Below, in pieces: positions 6,567 to 13,467 of a stretch of DNA of 13,467 nt. Position 1 is the stretch's first letter. Every line of letters starts with the position of its first letter. A model generated the notes under the pieces. The model had not been told where the DNA came from and searched no databases. It worked only from the letters and a program-made list of their open reading frames with translations. The stretch spans positions 1 through 13,467 of the forward strand of contig JADLCZ010000101.1 of NCBI GenBank assembly GCA_020846955.1. The letters are read 5' to 3'. The position numbers were made by a program, and so were the translations under genes. This stretch comes from Candidatus Nomurabacteria bacterium (GTDB lineage Bacteria; Patescibacteriota; Minisyncoccia; Phycocordibacterales; UBA9973).

Positions 6567-7890
6567 AAATTTTGGTGAAAATTTGGAAAGAAGGACTGAT
6601 AAGTTTGATGAGAAACTCATGTATCTTATTACCGAACAAATTAAACTTCAAAAAGAATACGAGGACCAATTGGAAATAATAGAAAAAGGTAAACAAGAAT
6701 TACTTAAAATTGCGGAGAGTGCAGTTATAGAAAATCATTCAACAGAAATAGAAAAGCGTGAGCCAATGGTTTATGATGATTTTTTTGAGGATAAAAATCC
6801 AGAACAAAATTTACCAAACGAGGCAGGAATTCAGCCGAAAGTCCCCAATGGGGGAAATGAGAGTCGTAGAAAATTCCTAAAAAATTTGGGTAAAATTGTA
6901 TTGGGCACTGGAGCTACTGCTATCGCCGGTAAAAAGGTAATTAATTACATAGAAAAGAAGAGTGAAAACAAAAAAGAAATTGAGGCAGAAAAAAAAGATT
7001 CGGGGCCAGAGGTTATAGAAGTAAATCACAAGCGTGAAATAATTCCTTGGTATAAATATAAAGACTTAACCCCCAAGCTTGAATTTAGATATAAAAGTAT
7101 TATCCCTGAATTAAAAATAGAAGGGTTAAAAATGGTAGGTAAAACTAGTGCCAACGGAGCATCTGGAATAGAGGGTAAAATACTTCGAAGTTTGCGTTTC
7201 CAAAATGTCGCAAATGCTGTTGAGGGTAAATATAATTTACCCAAGAATCTTATAGTGGCTATGATAATGCAAGAATCGACAGGTATGGATTTATTGCCAA
7301 ATGGGGCAGACGATGGAGGCTTTGGCCTATGCCATATGCAGGGTGATATAGCAAGAGAATTTCACTTAAAAACTTATGGAAATTGTAATGAAAGAAGATG
7401 TAAGAATGGCCATGCTATAAAACTACGAAATTTGATAGAAGAAAATAATCATGATCGCAAACTCGTAGTAGATAAAGATGATAGATTGCACCCAATATTG
7501 AATTTAGATGCGGCCGGAAGAATGATTGCGTGTTATATGGCTCAACCCCCAATTACTGGGGGCAAGCTCGCGCCCCTCCATTTGGATGCATTGCAGAGTG
7601 CTGTAGCTCGATATTCAGGCGCAAAAAATTACAAAGATTATTGGAAAAATGTTTCAGCTAACATAAAATTATTAAACAATAAAAAAGGGGTAGAAAAAGT
7701 ACGAAAAATATTTAATGCGAAAAATGAAAAGTTGATAATAAATGGCGGACCTGGTAACTTTGATATATATATCAAGAAGTCCGAGGAACAAAATATAAAC
7801 TATGGATTAGAATCTTATAAAAAAGGTAAATACTATGAATCATCAAATTCTAAAAAGATGGCCAAGAAATACAAAAATTCATTTAAATAA
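6559..7890 (+). CDS. Membrane-anchored lytic transglycosylase-like protein with an internal twin-arginine motif
   Basis: The 443-residue protein starts with a cytoplasmic-looking helical region whose residues 16-42 hold the cluster's shared motif. At 102-108 is SRRKFLK, a good twin-arginine (Tat) consensus, followed by a short, weakly hydrophobic stretch (about 111-125). It lies some 100 residues in, not at the N-terminus. The C-terminal half resembles soluble lytic transglycosylase (SLT, lysozyme-like) domains. Features are the helix LPKNLIVAMIMQES with candidate catalytic E239, a GGFGLCHMQ stretch (253-261) in place of GxxGLMQ, and a late ALQSAVARYSGAKNYKDYW stretch (344-362) like the AxxxYNxG motif. 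Such enzymes cleave the MurNAc-GlcNAc bond and leave an anhydro end. Cysteines at 258, 276, 281 and 325 could form disulfides outside the cell. The last 40 residues are basic. There is no ribosome site; the 8-nt overlap with the preceding gene suggests coupling. Enzyme class is likely, not certain. Confidence 0.8.
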   Translation: MDKNFGENLERRTDKFDEKLMYLITEQIKLQKEYEDQLEIIEKGKQELLKIAESAVIENHSTEIEKREPMVYDDFFEDKNPEQNLPNEAGIQPKVPNGGNESRRKFLKNLGKIVLGTGATAIAGKKVINYIEKKSENKKEIEAEKKDSGPEVIEVNHKREIIPWYKYKDLTPKLEFRYKSIIPELKIEGLKMVGKTSANGASGIEGKILRSLRFQNVANAVEGKYNLPKNLIVAMIMQESTGMDLLPNGADDGGFGLCHMQGDIAREFHLKTYGNCNERRCKNGHAIKLRNLIEENNHDRKLVVDKDDRLHPILNLDAAGRMIACYMAQPPITGGKLAPLHLDALQSAVARYSGAKNYKDYWKNVSANIKLLNNKKGVEKVRKIFNAKNEKLIINGGPGNFDIYIKKSEEQNINYGLESYKKGKYYESSNSKKMAKKYKNSFK

Positions 7891-7892
7891 AA

Positions 7893-9788
7893 ATGGTTAA
7901 AAATATTGATAACAATCAAATAAATCCTACTAAAAAAATTGAAAGTTTCGATGAGAGGCTTATGAATTTAATTGCCGAGCAAGTTAAGCTTCGGAAAGAT
8001 TACGAGGATCAACTCGAACAAATAGAAAGGTTAACAATAGAATTAAATGAAACCGATGTAGAAATCAAAGAAGCAGAAGAGGCAAAAGAAGCATATAGTG
8101 AAAATGTAATATTAGAAGAGATTGCGAAACAAGACCCGATTATTACAGAAGAATTGAAAAATGGTCCAGCTCGTGAAAGAGTGAATTGGAAAGCAACGAA
8201 ATACATCATAGATAAATTCAAAAATACCAAACATAAATTTTTGAAATATGTTGTTCTACCAAGCTCTGTTGCAATAGCAGCCATGCTAACTTATTATTCC
8301 CCAAAAGAGGTCTATGATATGGTCTTGAATTGGAAGGAACGGCATATTGATAAGGATGGCAAAGATGACCCTAGTATAAAAGGTATTACAGAAATATATA
8401 ATGATTCGAGTAATGTACAGCGGGCGACTTACGATTTTCTAGGTACTGATAAAATTGAATATAAATCTGGGTATTATATTACAAGTGTCTTTGACTTATC
8501 CGACCGCACCGCACCTAGATTCCGACCAATAAATGGAAGATACGACACACAAGAGATCGACTCAGCTTTAGGTATTACTACCAATTTATTTAAAAGATTT
8601 TATAAATATAGTGAGTTTACTCCAACACTCAAAGGACACATCGGAGCAAAGGCAGAGAAATTGGCAGACATCCCAGTAGTAGCCTATAATCAAAAAACTC
8701 AAAAAATGCTCGCTGGTCATTACGGGGAATTTAATGAGGACTGGATTGTGTCCGAAACATACCAAATCCCCCTTAATTTTAAATTAAATAAAGACAGCAC
8801 AGTAAATTTAGCATATCACAACCAAGCATTGCGAATGGTACCCTTAACAACTAATGAAAATGAGAAACAAATTCCATTCCCAATTGGTGTAGTGGTTGAC
8901 CGTACTGTCAAAACTATCAATCCGGAGAAATGTACACACTTTGGCTCCCTTGAGGGTGGTAAAGTCATCATGGTATGTGGAAAGAAGCAGTTGCAAGTTA
9001 ATGGTAGCTTTGCAGATATGTTCAAGGTTTACCAGAGATTAAGTAAAGAAAATCCAAAAAGTAGTATCACTGCATATTTATTAGATAATGGATCCTACAA
9101 TCTGCCCATCTGGAACAAAGATAAAAAAATTACTTCAGGTGAAATCAAGGAACATTTGGGTCGTAATTATGATGGTGGTACAGCTCTTGTGTTGATAGAC
9201 GATGGGGCAATATCACCATATGAGTATGTAAATAAATACAAAGAAATCCAGCACTACACAAACAACTTTACTCGGGATGCCAAAACACAGAAACCAATTG
9301 TTAATGAGAAGAGCGTTATTGTCATACACCATACAGGTAATTATGATGACCCAAATAAAATAATCCGTGAATTCGAAGGGGCAAAAGAAACATCTTCCCA
9401 TGTATTAATAATGAAGGATGGCTCTCGTCATATATTCAATAATGACAATTATGTACTGGCACACGCAGGAAAAAGTGATTTTAATAATCGTAATGCTGTA
9501 AACTATTTCTCTATTGGGATAGAGCTTGAAGGGGATACAAAAAACGGCCATCAATTCACTATAGCTCAACTAGAAAGTTTACTTGAATACATACACCCAA
9601 GAATCGAAAAATATGGAATATCTTTAGAAAATATTACAACTCATAAGATAATTCGAGATAATTATATAAAAAAACATCCAGGGGAAAACATCCCCAAAAA
9701 ACAGGATCTGGATGATAAAGTATGGAAACAAATCCATGATCTAATAGCTCAAAAACTATATAAAGAAAAAATTACAGCCAAACAATAA
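7893..9788 (+). CDS. Membrane-anchored N-acetylmuramoyl-L-alanine amidase with an additional central domain
   Basis: The 631-residue protein has three parts. Residues 1-112 are helical and charged, with the shared motif at 19-45 (F19, D20, L23, L26, I27, K32, L33, K35, Y37, D39, L41, E45). One membrane helix lies at about 116-135 (FLKYVVLPSSVAIAAMLTYY), which places the rest outside. The C-terminus (about 472-625) is an Amidase_2/PGRP domain, which cuts MurNAc from L-Ala. Candidate zinc ligands are H479 in VIHHTG, H584 in TTHK and D605 in KKQD; K603 stands in the usual K-x-D position. SSHVLI (501-506), AHAG (523-526) and IGIELEG (541-547) also fit the fold. The central part (about 175-455) is less clear. 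NGSFADMF...AYLLDNGSYN and a later DGGTALVLIDDG recall phosphodiester glycosidase (DUF2233/NAGPA) cores, a weak match. It begins 2 nt after the preceding stop with no ribosome site. No terminator follows. Confidence 0.87.
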   Translation: MVKNIDNNQINPTKKIESFDERLMNLIAEQVKLRKDYEDQLEQIERLTIELNETDVEIKEAEEAKEAYSENVILEEIAKQDPIITEELKNGPARERVNWKATKYIIDKFKNTKHKFLKYVVLPSSVAIAAMLTYYSPKEVYDMVLNWKERHIDKDGKDDPSIKGITEIYNDSSNVQRATYDFLGTDKIEYKSGYYITSVFDLSDRTAPRFRPINGRYDTQEIDSALGITTNLFKRFYKYSEFTPTLKGHIGAKAEKLADIPVVAYNQKTQKMLAGHYGEFNEDWIVSETYQIPLNFKLNKDSTVNLAYHNQALRMVPLTTNENEKQIPFPIGVVVDRTVKTINPEKCTHFGSLEGGKVIMVCGKKQLQVNGSFADMFKVYQRLSKENPKSSITAYLLDNGSYNLPIWNKDKKITSGEIKEHLGRNYDGGTALVLIDDGAISPYEYVNKYKEIQHYTNNFTRDAKTQKPIVNEKSVIVIHHTGNYDDPNKIIREFEGAKETSSHVLIMKDGSRHIFNNDNYVLAHAGKSDFNNRNAVNYFSIGIELEGDTKNGHQFTIAQLESLLEYIHPRIEKYGISLENITTHKIIRDNYIKKHPGENIPKKQDLDDKVWKQIHDLIAQKLYKEKITAKQ

Positions 9789-9789
9789 T

Positions 9790-9818
9790 TTGAAATATAA
9801 AAAACATTGTGTCATAAT
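9790..9818 (+). promoter_or_regulatory. Possible upstream promoter before the 1055-residue gene
   Basis: TTGAAA (9790-9795), a 17-bp spacer and CATAAT (9813-9818) predict a start near 9825 and a leader of about 50 nt. It begins just after the amidase stop codon. It could act together with the leaderless element at 9863. Confidence 0.4.
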
Positions 9819-9838
9819 ATGAACTATACAAAAACAAT

Positions 9839-9868
9839 TTACTATTATTAAATAAAAGGCTGTATAAT
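9839..9868 (+). promoter_or_regulatory. Leaderless-type promoter of the 1055-residue gene
   Basis: A consensus TATAAT (9863-9868) sits 6 nt before ATG 9875. At the 18-bp spacing seen elsewhere in the window, the -35 would be TTACTA (9839-9844), a poor match, so the call rests mainly on the -10 and its position. Confidence 0.55.
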
Positions 9869-9874
9869 AAACAC

Positions 9875-12800
9875 ATGGATGCTAATGCAAGGAAGAAAAA
9901 AGAAGAAGAAATACGTAACGCAAAAAAGATTGCTCAGGAACTTAAGGGTAAAATGGATGAAAATAATTTCCTAATTATTTCCCTTGCACTTGATAATGGT
10001 AAATCAAAGGAGTATTTACTAGAAAAAGGGTTAAAAGAAGAAGATATTGATAAGGTGATAAACAGTAGGTCAATAGAAAAAGTTAAGCAGACAGATACAA
10101 TACCAGAAAAAACAAAAAGGGATCCAGTAATTAAAGCTCCAAAAACTGTATCAAACAAAGAAAAGAAAAACACAACACCAGAACCTGTTGTAAAAACAGT
10201 AAAACCTGAAAAAATCAATAAAGATGAGGTTGCATTATTAAAGAAAATTGAAGATGAGCTCAAGAAAAACAAGGATGCTATGGAGGAGAATAAAGCAGGG
10301 ATAATAGCTTTGGCAGTAAGTAGTGGCAAAAGTAAATCTGAATTAGAAAAAATGGGCCTAAGTCCCAAAGATGTAGATAAGATTATCGAGGAAAGAAATA
10401 AAAAAGCTGAGGAAGAAGAAAAGGAAATAAAAAAACCGGGAGTAATAGAGCCGGAAGCAACAGTTGAGTCCAAAGTGGTTGAACCCGAACCAGTTGCAGA
10501 AAAAGTTAAAGAGGTTATAGAAAATTTGAAGTCTGATATGGATGCTAAACTGGCTTCTTATCTAAAACAGTGTAGTGAAAATAGGAAAATAAATAATCTC
10601 CGAAAGAACATTGCAGGGGTATTGGCTTTTGTCTCTCGCGGTAGTTTGAAAACTGAATTCATAAAATCAAAAGAGAATTACGACAAAGCTCGTCTTGCAT
10701 ATGGCAATCAAGTATATTTGGATAAAAAAGCTGAGTTAGAAAAAGACCCTCATACAACTCTGGAGCAAATGAAAACTGAGCTTGGTAATTTGAAAGCGGG
10801 TCTATGTAAGGAAATTGTTGCTGAAGGAAATTCAATTCTTCTCGGGGCAAGAGCAAGTGAATTCGATGAGAAAAAGGCAAGTGCTTGGGAAAATGCAATG
10901 GTAAATACAATCATACCAAAGGGAGAGAAAGCTTGGGCTGGAATACAAACTGGGCTTCGTGCATGGAAAAAGCTAGGTGACCGCGGGCATGCGTGGAGAT
11001 TACGTGGCAGAAAACCTGAAAACGCGGTTGATATTATAAAAGATGCTGATGCGAAACTACTGCAAGTTGCAGATATTAGAAAATTGGCTCTAGCAGAAAC
11101 AGATCCTACAAAAAAGAAAACAATGCTCCAGCAAGCAGATGAATTAGAAAAAGAAGCCAACACAGAAAAGGACATAGCTGTTAAGGGTAAAATTATATAC
11201 GAATATAGAGCTGGACAATTAGTAAGAAATGCCAGTCTGTTTGCTGTGGGTGGTGTACTGATTGGTGGAGGACTTGCGGGTCTTGCTACAGTAGGTACAG
11301 CTGCTGCTTTAACTGGTTTTGCAATAAAAACTGCTCGTGGAATTGTAATTGGTTTCGGTGGTGCTATAGCTCTTGCAAAAACTGAGGCCTCGGTTCAGAA
11401 AAAACTTGATAAACAACAAGTAGCAAGGGAACAACTTGAGCTCTCCACCAAAAACTCCGGTGAAGATTTGATATCATACCAAAACAAACTTGATGAAATA
11501 AAATCAAATGAAAATAAAATCAAGAGAAAGGGTGGTCTTATAAAAGCATCAATCATAACTCTTATGGCGGGAGGGAACTTGGCAGGGGGTAGTGGAAAAA
11601 TCGGTTTTGGTAAACTTGGTACCCTCGACACACATTTAGGTTTTAATTTAGATAAATCTATTGAAAGTGGAATCCATAATATGTTTGATGGGTCATCTGA
11701 TACTGTTCCAACTCCAATAGAAGCTACAACAGATACTGCCCAAGCTGTTAAACCAATTATAAATACTGATTCAGCTACAGTAGATACCACTCAAGCAGTT
11801 AAACCAATCATCCATGCTGATTCAACGACTACAGATACAGTAGCAAAAACCCCAGTTGTTACACCAGTTGCACCTGCCCATACTGATCCTACTGTAATCA
11901 AAACTCCAGAGCCAGTTGTACCTCAAGCTCCAGGCAAAACAATTGAGCTCAAAGTAAGCAGTCGAGGATTTATCCAAACTGCCGAGGATTTGAAGGCAAC
12001 ATACAAAACGATGTATGAAGGAGTCCCAGATAATAAAATTCCAGATTATGCGAAACATGTTTTAGAAACTAATGCCAATAAAATAGCACAAGAATGGGAA
12101 ACTTACAGACCAAAGGAAGACACTCTCTCAGGTGGAACCCATAAAGAAAGTGGAAGAGTTTTAGCAGGTGATACAAAAGGTGTTGTCCTTGGTAAAAACA
12201 ATGAAATAATAAAAGGTATGGACAAGGATGTGTCTAAAATAATAATAAATAAAGAGACAGGCCAAGTAACCCTTCATAGTTACGGTGAAGAGGATATCAT
12301 ACTTGTAGGTCAAGATGCCACAAAATTTAAAGGAGAGATGTTTGACTCAAATAATGGAGCAGGTAGTGCCACAAAACTGACCGAAGGTGGAAAAGTAGAT
12401 ATAGAAAAGATCCCAGGAGAGCGTCTACCTAGTAGTATAGATATAGACAAAATTCCAGACCAAGACATGGACCGAGGAGTAAGTACAGACGGATTGATTG
12501 ATATCCCAACTTCTAATTCAACCCCCGAAGAAATACTTAAGTTCATGCATGACCACCCAAATACTGTCGTTCGTAATCCCGAAACTGGCCTACCATATAG
12601 CAAATCTGATTTATTCGGAAAGACGAGCCCTGAGTATATAGTTAAATCAGGAACAGAAATAAAGATAGGCGACTCTGCTTACGCTGGCAAATCGGTGGTT
12701 ATGGGCAGTGATCACAAAATATATGTGGATGGCAAATTCTCTGACAATCTTACAGAAAGATTCCAACTTGAGAGAACAAAAGCCATAGAAAAGATTGACT

Positions 12801-13042
12801 CTAAATTCTTCTCTTGGACAAGCAATGCCGAGAAATCATCCGAATGGGCAAATATTCACAATAAAGATATAAAAATACTTTCAGATAAAAATAGTGATAT
12901 ACATAAATCATTCAAAGGAGATGAAGAAAAGTATATTAAAAAATTACTAAGAAATGCCGAGAGAGCGAACATTAATACAAAAGCCTTCCAAGGTACAGCA
13001 GATCAATTGATTGAAGAAATTGCACTTAAAAAATTGGGTTAA
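9875..13042 (+). CDS. Giant multidomain membrane protein with duplicated N-terminal helical domain, function unknown
   Basis: I do not recognise a family for this 1055-residue protein. Residues 33-66 and 142-175 are an ungapped repeat, 16 of 34 identical, centred on GKSK...L...GL...D-x-DK-x-I...R, which looks like a small three-helix domain. Lys/Pro/Glu linkers follow each copy. Residues 215-450 are mostly helical and charged. Residues 452-503 are a Gly/Ala-rich hydrophobic block, probably two membrane helices; 556-572 may be a third. After it comes a Thr/Pro/Val-rich linker (610-690) with a 17-residue tandem repeat. Residues 690-1055 are mixed alpha/beta, including beta-rich stretches near 758-815 and 918-955. 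The likely topology is a large cytoplasmic N-terminus and an exported C-terminus (inference). It lies 86 nt after the amidase gene with its own promoter elements. Start choice rests on the -10 placement. A surface or envelope-spanning structural role alongside the hydrolases is plausible but unproven. Confidence 0.82.
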   Translation: MDANARKKKEEEIRNAKKIAQELKGKMDENNFLIISLALDNGKSKEYLLEKGLKEEDIDKVINSRSIEKVKQTDTIPEKTKRDPVIKAPKTVSNKEKKNTTPEPVVKTVKPEKINKDEVALLKKIEDELKKNKDAMEENKAGIIALAVSSGKSKSELEKMGLSPKDVDKIIEERNKKAEEEEKEIKKPGVIEPEATVESKVVEPEPVAEKVKEVIENLKSDMDAKLASYLKQCSENRKINNLRKNIAGVLAFVSRGSLKTEFIKSKENYDKARLAYGNQVYLDKKAELEKDPHTTLEQMKTELGNLKAGLCKEIVAEGNSILLGARASEFDEKKASAWENAMVNTIIPKGEKAWAGIQTGLRAWKKLGDRGHAWRLRGRKPENAVDIIKDADAKLLQVADIRKLALAETDPTKKKTMLQQADELEKEANTEKDIAVKGKIIYEYRAGQLVRNASLFAVGGVLIGGGLAGLATVGTAAALTGFAIKTARGIVIGFGGAIALAKTEASVQKKLDKQQVAREQLELSTKNSGEDLISYQNKLDEIKSNENKIKRKGGLIKASIITLMAGGNLAGGSGKIGFGKLGTLDTHLGFNLDKSIESGIHNMFDGSSDTVPTPIEATTDTAQAVKPIINTDSATVDTTQAVKPIIHADSTTTDTVAKTPVVTPVAPAHTDPTVIKTPEPVVPQAPGKTIELKVSSRGFIQTAEDLKATYKTMYEGVPDNKIPDYAKHVLETNANKIAQEWETYRPKEDTLSGGTHKESGRVLAGDTKGVVLGKNNEIIKGMDKDVSKIIINKETGQVTLHSYGEEDIILVGQDATKFKGEMFDSNNGAGSATKLTEGGKVDIEKIPGERLPSSIDIDKIPDQDMDRGVSTDGLIDIPTSNSTPEEILKFMHDHPNTVVRNPETGLPYSKSDLFGKTSPEYIVKSGTEIKIGDSAYAGKSVVMGSDHKIYVDGKFSDNLTERFQLERTKAIEKIDSKFFSWTSNAEKSSEWANIHNKDIKILSDKNSDIHKSFKGDEEKYIKKLLRNAERANINTKAFQGTADQLIEEIALKKLG
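11732..11833 (+). repeat. Two-copy 51-bp tandem repeat in the Thr/Pro linker
   Basis: Two in-frame 17-residue units (residues 620-636 and 637-653 of the 1055-residue protein) share D-T-x-Q-A-V-K-P-I-I followed by D-S. The DNA has diverged at many third positions, so this is an old or selected repeat, not a recent slippage event. A decayed third unit may start at residue 654. Confidence 0.7.
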
Positions 13043-13063
13043 AATTATTAATTAATATATAAT
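13034..13063 (+). promoter_or_regulatory. Leaderless-type promoter of the DUF5663-like gene
   Basis: TTGGGT (13034-13039, overlapping the last codons of the preceding gene), an 18-bp spacer and TATAAT (13058-13063) end exactly 6 nt before ATG 13070. The -10 is consensus; the -35 is fair. Confidence 0.6.
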
Positions 13064-13069
13064 AAATAT

Positions 13070-13387
13070 ATGGTAACAGACAAAACAATGCATTCTATTC
13101 TTATAAAAGCCCTGGGTTTACAAGATGCGAGTGCTGAAAAACAAGACGAGGCGGTAGAGAGTATGGGTGCGGTAATTTACCAAGCAGTTATAACACGCGC
13201 TCTCGAAGAGATGAAGGATGAAACAGTTGATGAATTCGAGAAGATAACAGACAACGACCCAACTCCCGAGAAATTGATCAAATTCTTTATGGAGAAAATT
13301 CCAAATTTCGAAGCCATAATGAAAGAGGAAGCCACAGCAATAGTATCGGATGGCATCAATATGATGAGTCAAATAGGGAAGGAGTAG
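13070..13387 (+). CDS. Small helical protein resembling DUF5663
   Basis: The 105-residue product is acidic, all-helical by appearance, and has no signal peptide or membrane helix. Its pattern is an early LGL-x-D stretch, a helix with several Ala and Val residues (about 34-45), an E/D-rich turn with DNDPTPEKLIKFF (61-73), then IPNFEAIMKEEA (76-87). This agrees with my memory of DUF5663, a small family common in CPR genomes with no assigned function; I could not test it by profile search. It is the last gene of the plus-strand series, 27 nt after the giant protein, with its own TATAAT, and is followed by a strong terminator. Small size and context suggest an accessory or regulatory partner, which is inference. 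It ends in TAG, the only one of nine visible stops that is not TAA. Confidence 0.78.
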   Translation: MVTDKTMHSILIKALGLQDASAEKQDEAVESMGAVIYQAVITRALEEMKDETVDEFEKITDNDPTPEKLIKFFMEKIPNFEAIMKEEATAIVSDGINMMSQIGKE

Positions 13388-13405
13388 AAAGTAGTAAAGA
13401 AAAAT

Positions 13406-13446
13406 GCATAAAAAATCTCACAGATAAACTGTGGGATTTTTTATGC
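13406..13446. terminator. Strong intrinsic terminator with an 18-bp stem
   Basis: GCATAAAAAATCTCACAG (13406-13423) pairs with CTGTGGGATTTTTTATGC (13429-13446) around an ATAAA loop, with one G-T pair. The T6 and A6 runs lie inside the arms, so it can work in both directions. It closes the plus-strand series. Its right arm repeats the 3' side of the terminator at 2934. Confidence 0.9.
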
Positions 13447-13467
13447 TAGAATAGTGTGTGATGAATA

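Noticed and set aside
7893..9788. L,D-transpeptidase (YkuD) reading of the middle domain
   Set aside because: No HxxxS-x-G-C-x-R/N catalytic motif is present in the segment.
9819..9851. Ten-codon open frame before the giant gene, possible leader peptide
   Set aside because: It begins directly on the CATAAT element with no ribosome site, no regulatory codon run of interest and no attenuator hairpin after it.
10538..10618. Possible fourth copy of the shared motif in the giant protein (residues 222-248, MDAKLASYL)
   Set aside because: Only the first few positions fit. The K-L, K, Y, D and final E positions do not match, so it is not counted.
1..13467. Alternative genetic code with UGA as glycine (Gracilibacteria/SR1)
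   Set aside because: All long genes translate cleanly with UGA as stop, and none needs readthrough. UGA is simply unused as a terminator among the nine stops seen.
13454..13467. Start of a further gene at the right edge (ATG 13461)
   Set aside because: Only two codons are visible. TAGAAT (13447-13452) lies 8 nt upstream, not 6, and overlaps the terminator end, so nothing can be supported.
1..13467. CRISPR arrays, tRNA or rRNA genes, insertion sequences
   Set aside because: I saw no regularly spaced direct repeats, cloverleaf-like segments, rRNA-like stretches, transposase frames or flanking inverted repeats.

Overview
This window most likely comes from a Candidate Phyla Radiation (Patescibacteria, Parcubacteria-like) genome. 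The grounds are inference. The DNA is AT-rich, the proteins are Lys/Glu/Asn-rich, and start sites mostly lack Shine-Dalgarno sequences. The content also fits: a TrmB-type regulator, a Cys-rich multi-zinc-ribbon protein, a LysM/M23 peptidase, giant unnamed membrane proteins and a DUF5663-like small protein. The nine visible stop codons are eight TAA and one TAG. No TGA is read through in any long gene, so the standard bacterial code fits and the UGA=Gly code of Gracilibacteria/SR1 does not.

Layout. Positions 1-368 (minus) hold the N-terminal part of a TrmB-family winged-helix regulator that runs off the window. It is divergent from a polytopic membrane protein (539-1132). The 170 bp between them holds two divergent promoters and a perfect inverted repeat that could be an operator. 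Next is a 569-residue protein with 40 cysteines (1215-2924), built from internal duplications. A bidirectional terminator (2934-2960) separates it from a converging minus-strand pair: a membrane-anchored LysM-LysM-M23 endopeptidase (3281-4579) and, overlapping its 3' end, a small secreted Lys/Thr-rich polycation (2959-3300).

The rest is a plus-strand series divergent from the M23 gene: a soluble coiled-coil protein (4785-6566), a membrane-anchored lytic transglycosylase-like protein (6559-7890), a membrane-anchored zinc amidase with a second uncharacterised domain (7893-9788), a 1055-residue multidomain membrane protein (9875-13042) and a DUF5663-like protein (13070-13387). It closes at an 18-bp-stem terminator. 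The first three genes are tightly coupled (8-nt overlap, then 2-nt gap). The last two each have their own promoter.

How they may work together. With the divergent M23 gene, the locus encodes predicted enzymes for three peptidoglycan bond classes: glycan (transglycosylase), muramoyl-L-alanine amide, and peptide. The transglycosylase, the amidase and the soluble coiled-coil protein share an ungapped 27-residue motif with 12 identical positions. In both enzymes it lies before the membrane segment, so presumably in the cytoplasm. I infer a CPR envelope-remodelling system in which a cytoplasmic scaffold and two surface hydrolases are linked by a common docking or coiled-coil motif. I do not recognise it as a described system.

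A second genome-level signal is promoter geometry. Four genes (368 minus, 4785, 9875, 13070) have a -10 hexamer placed exactly 6 nt before the ATG. Three of the four have a recognisable -35 with an 18-bp spacer. This predicts transcription starting on the A of the start codon, that is, leaderless mRNAs.
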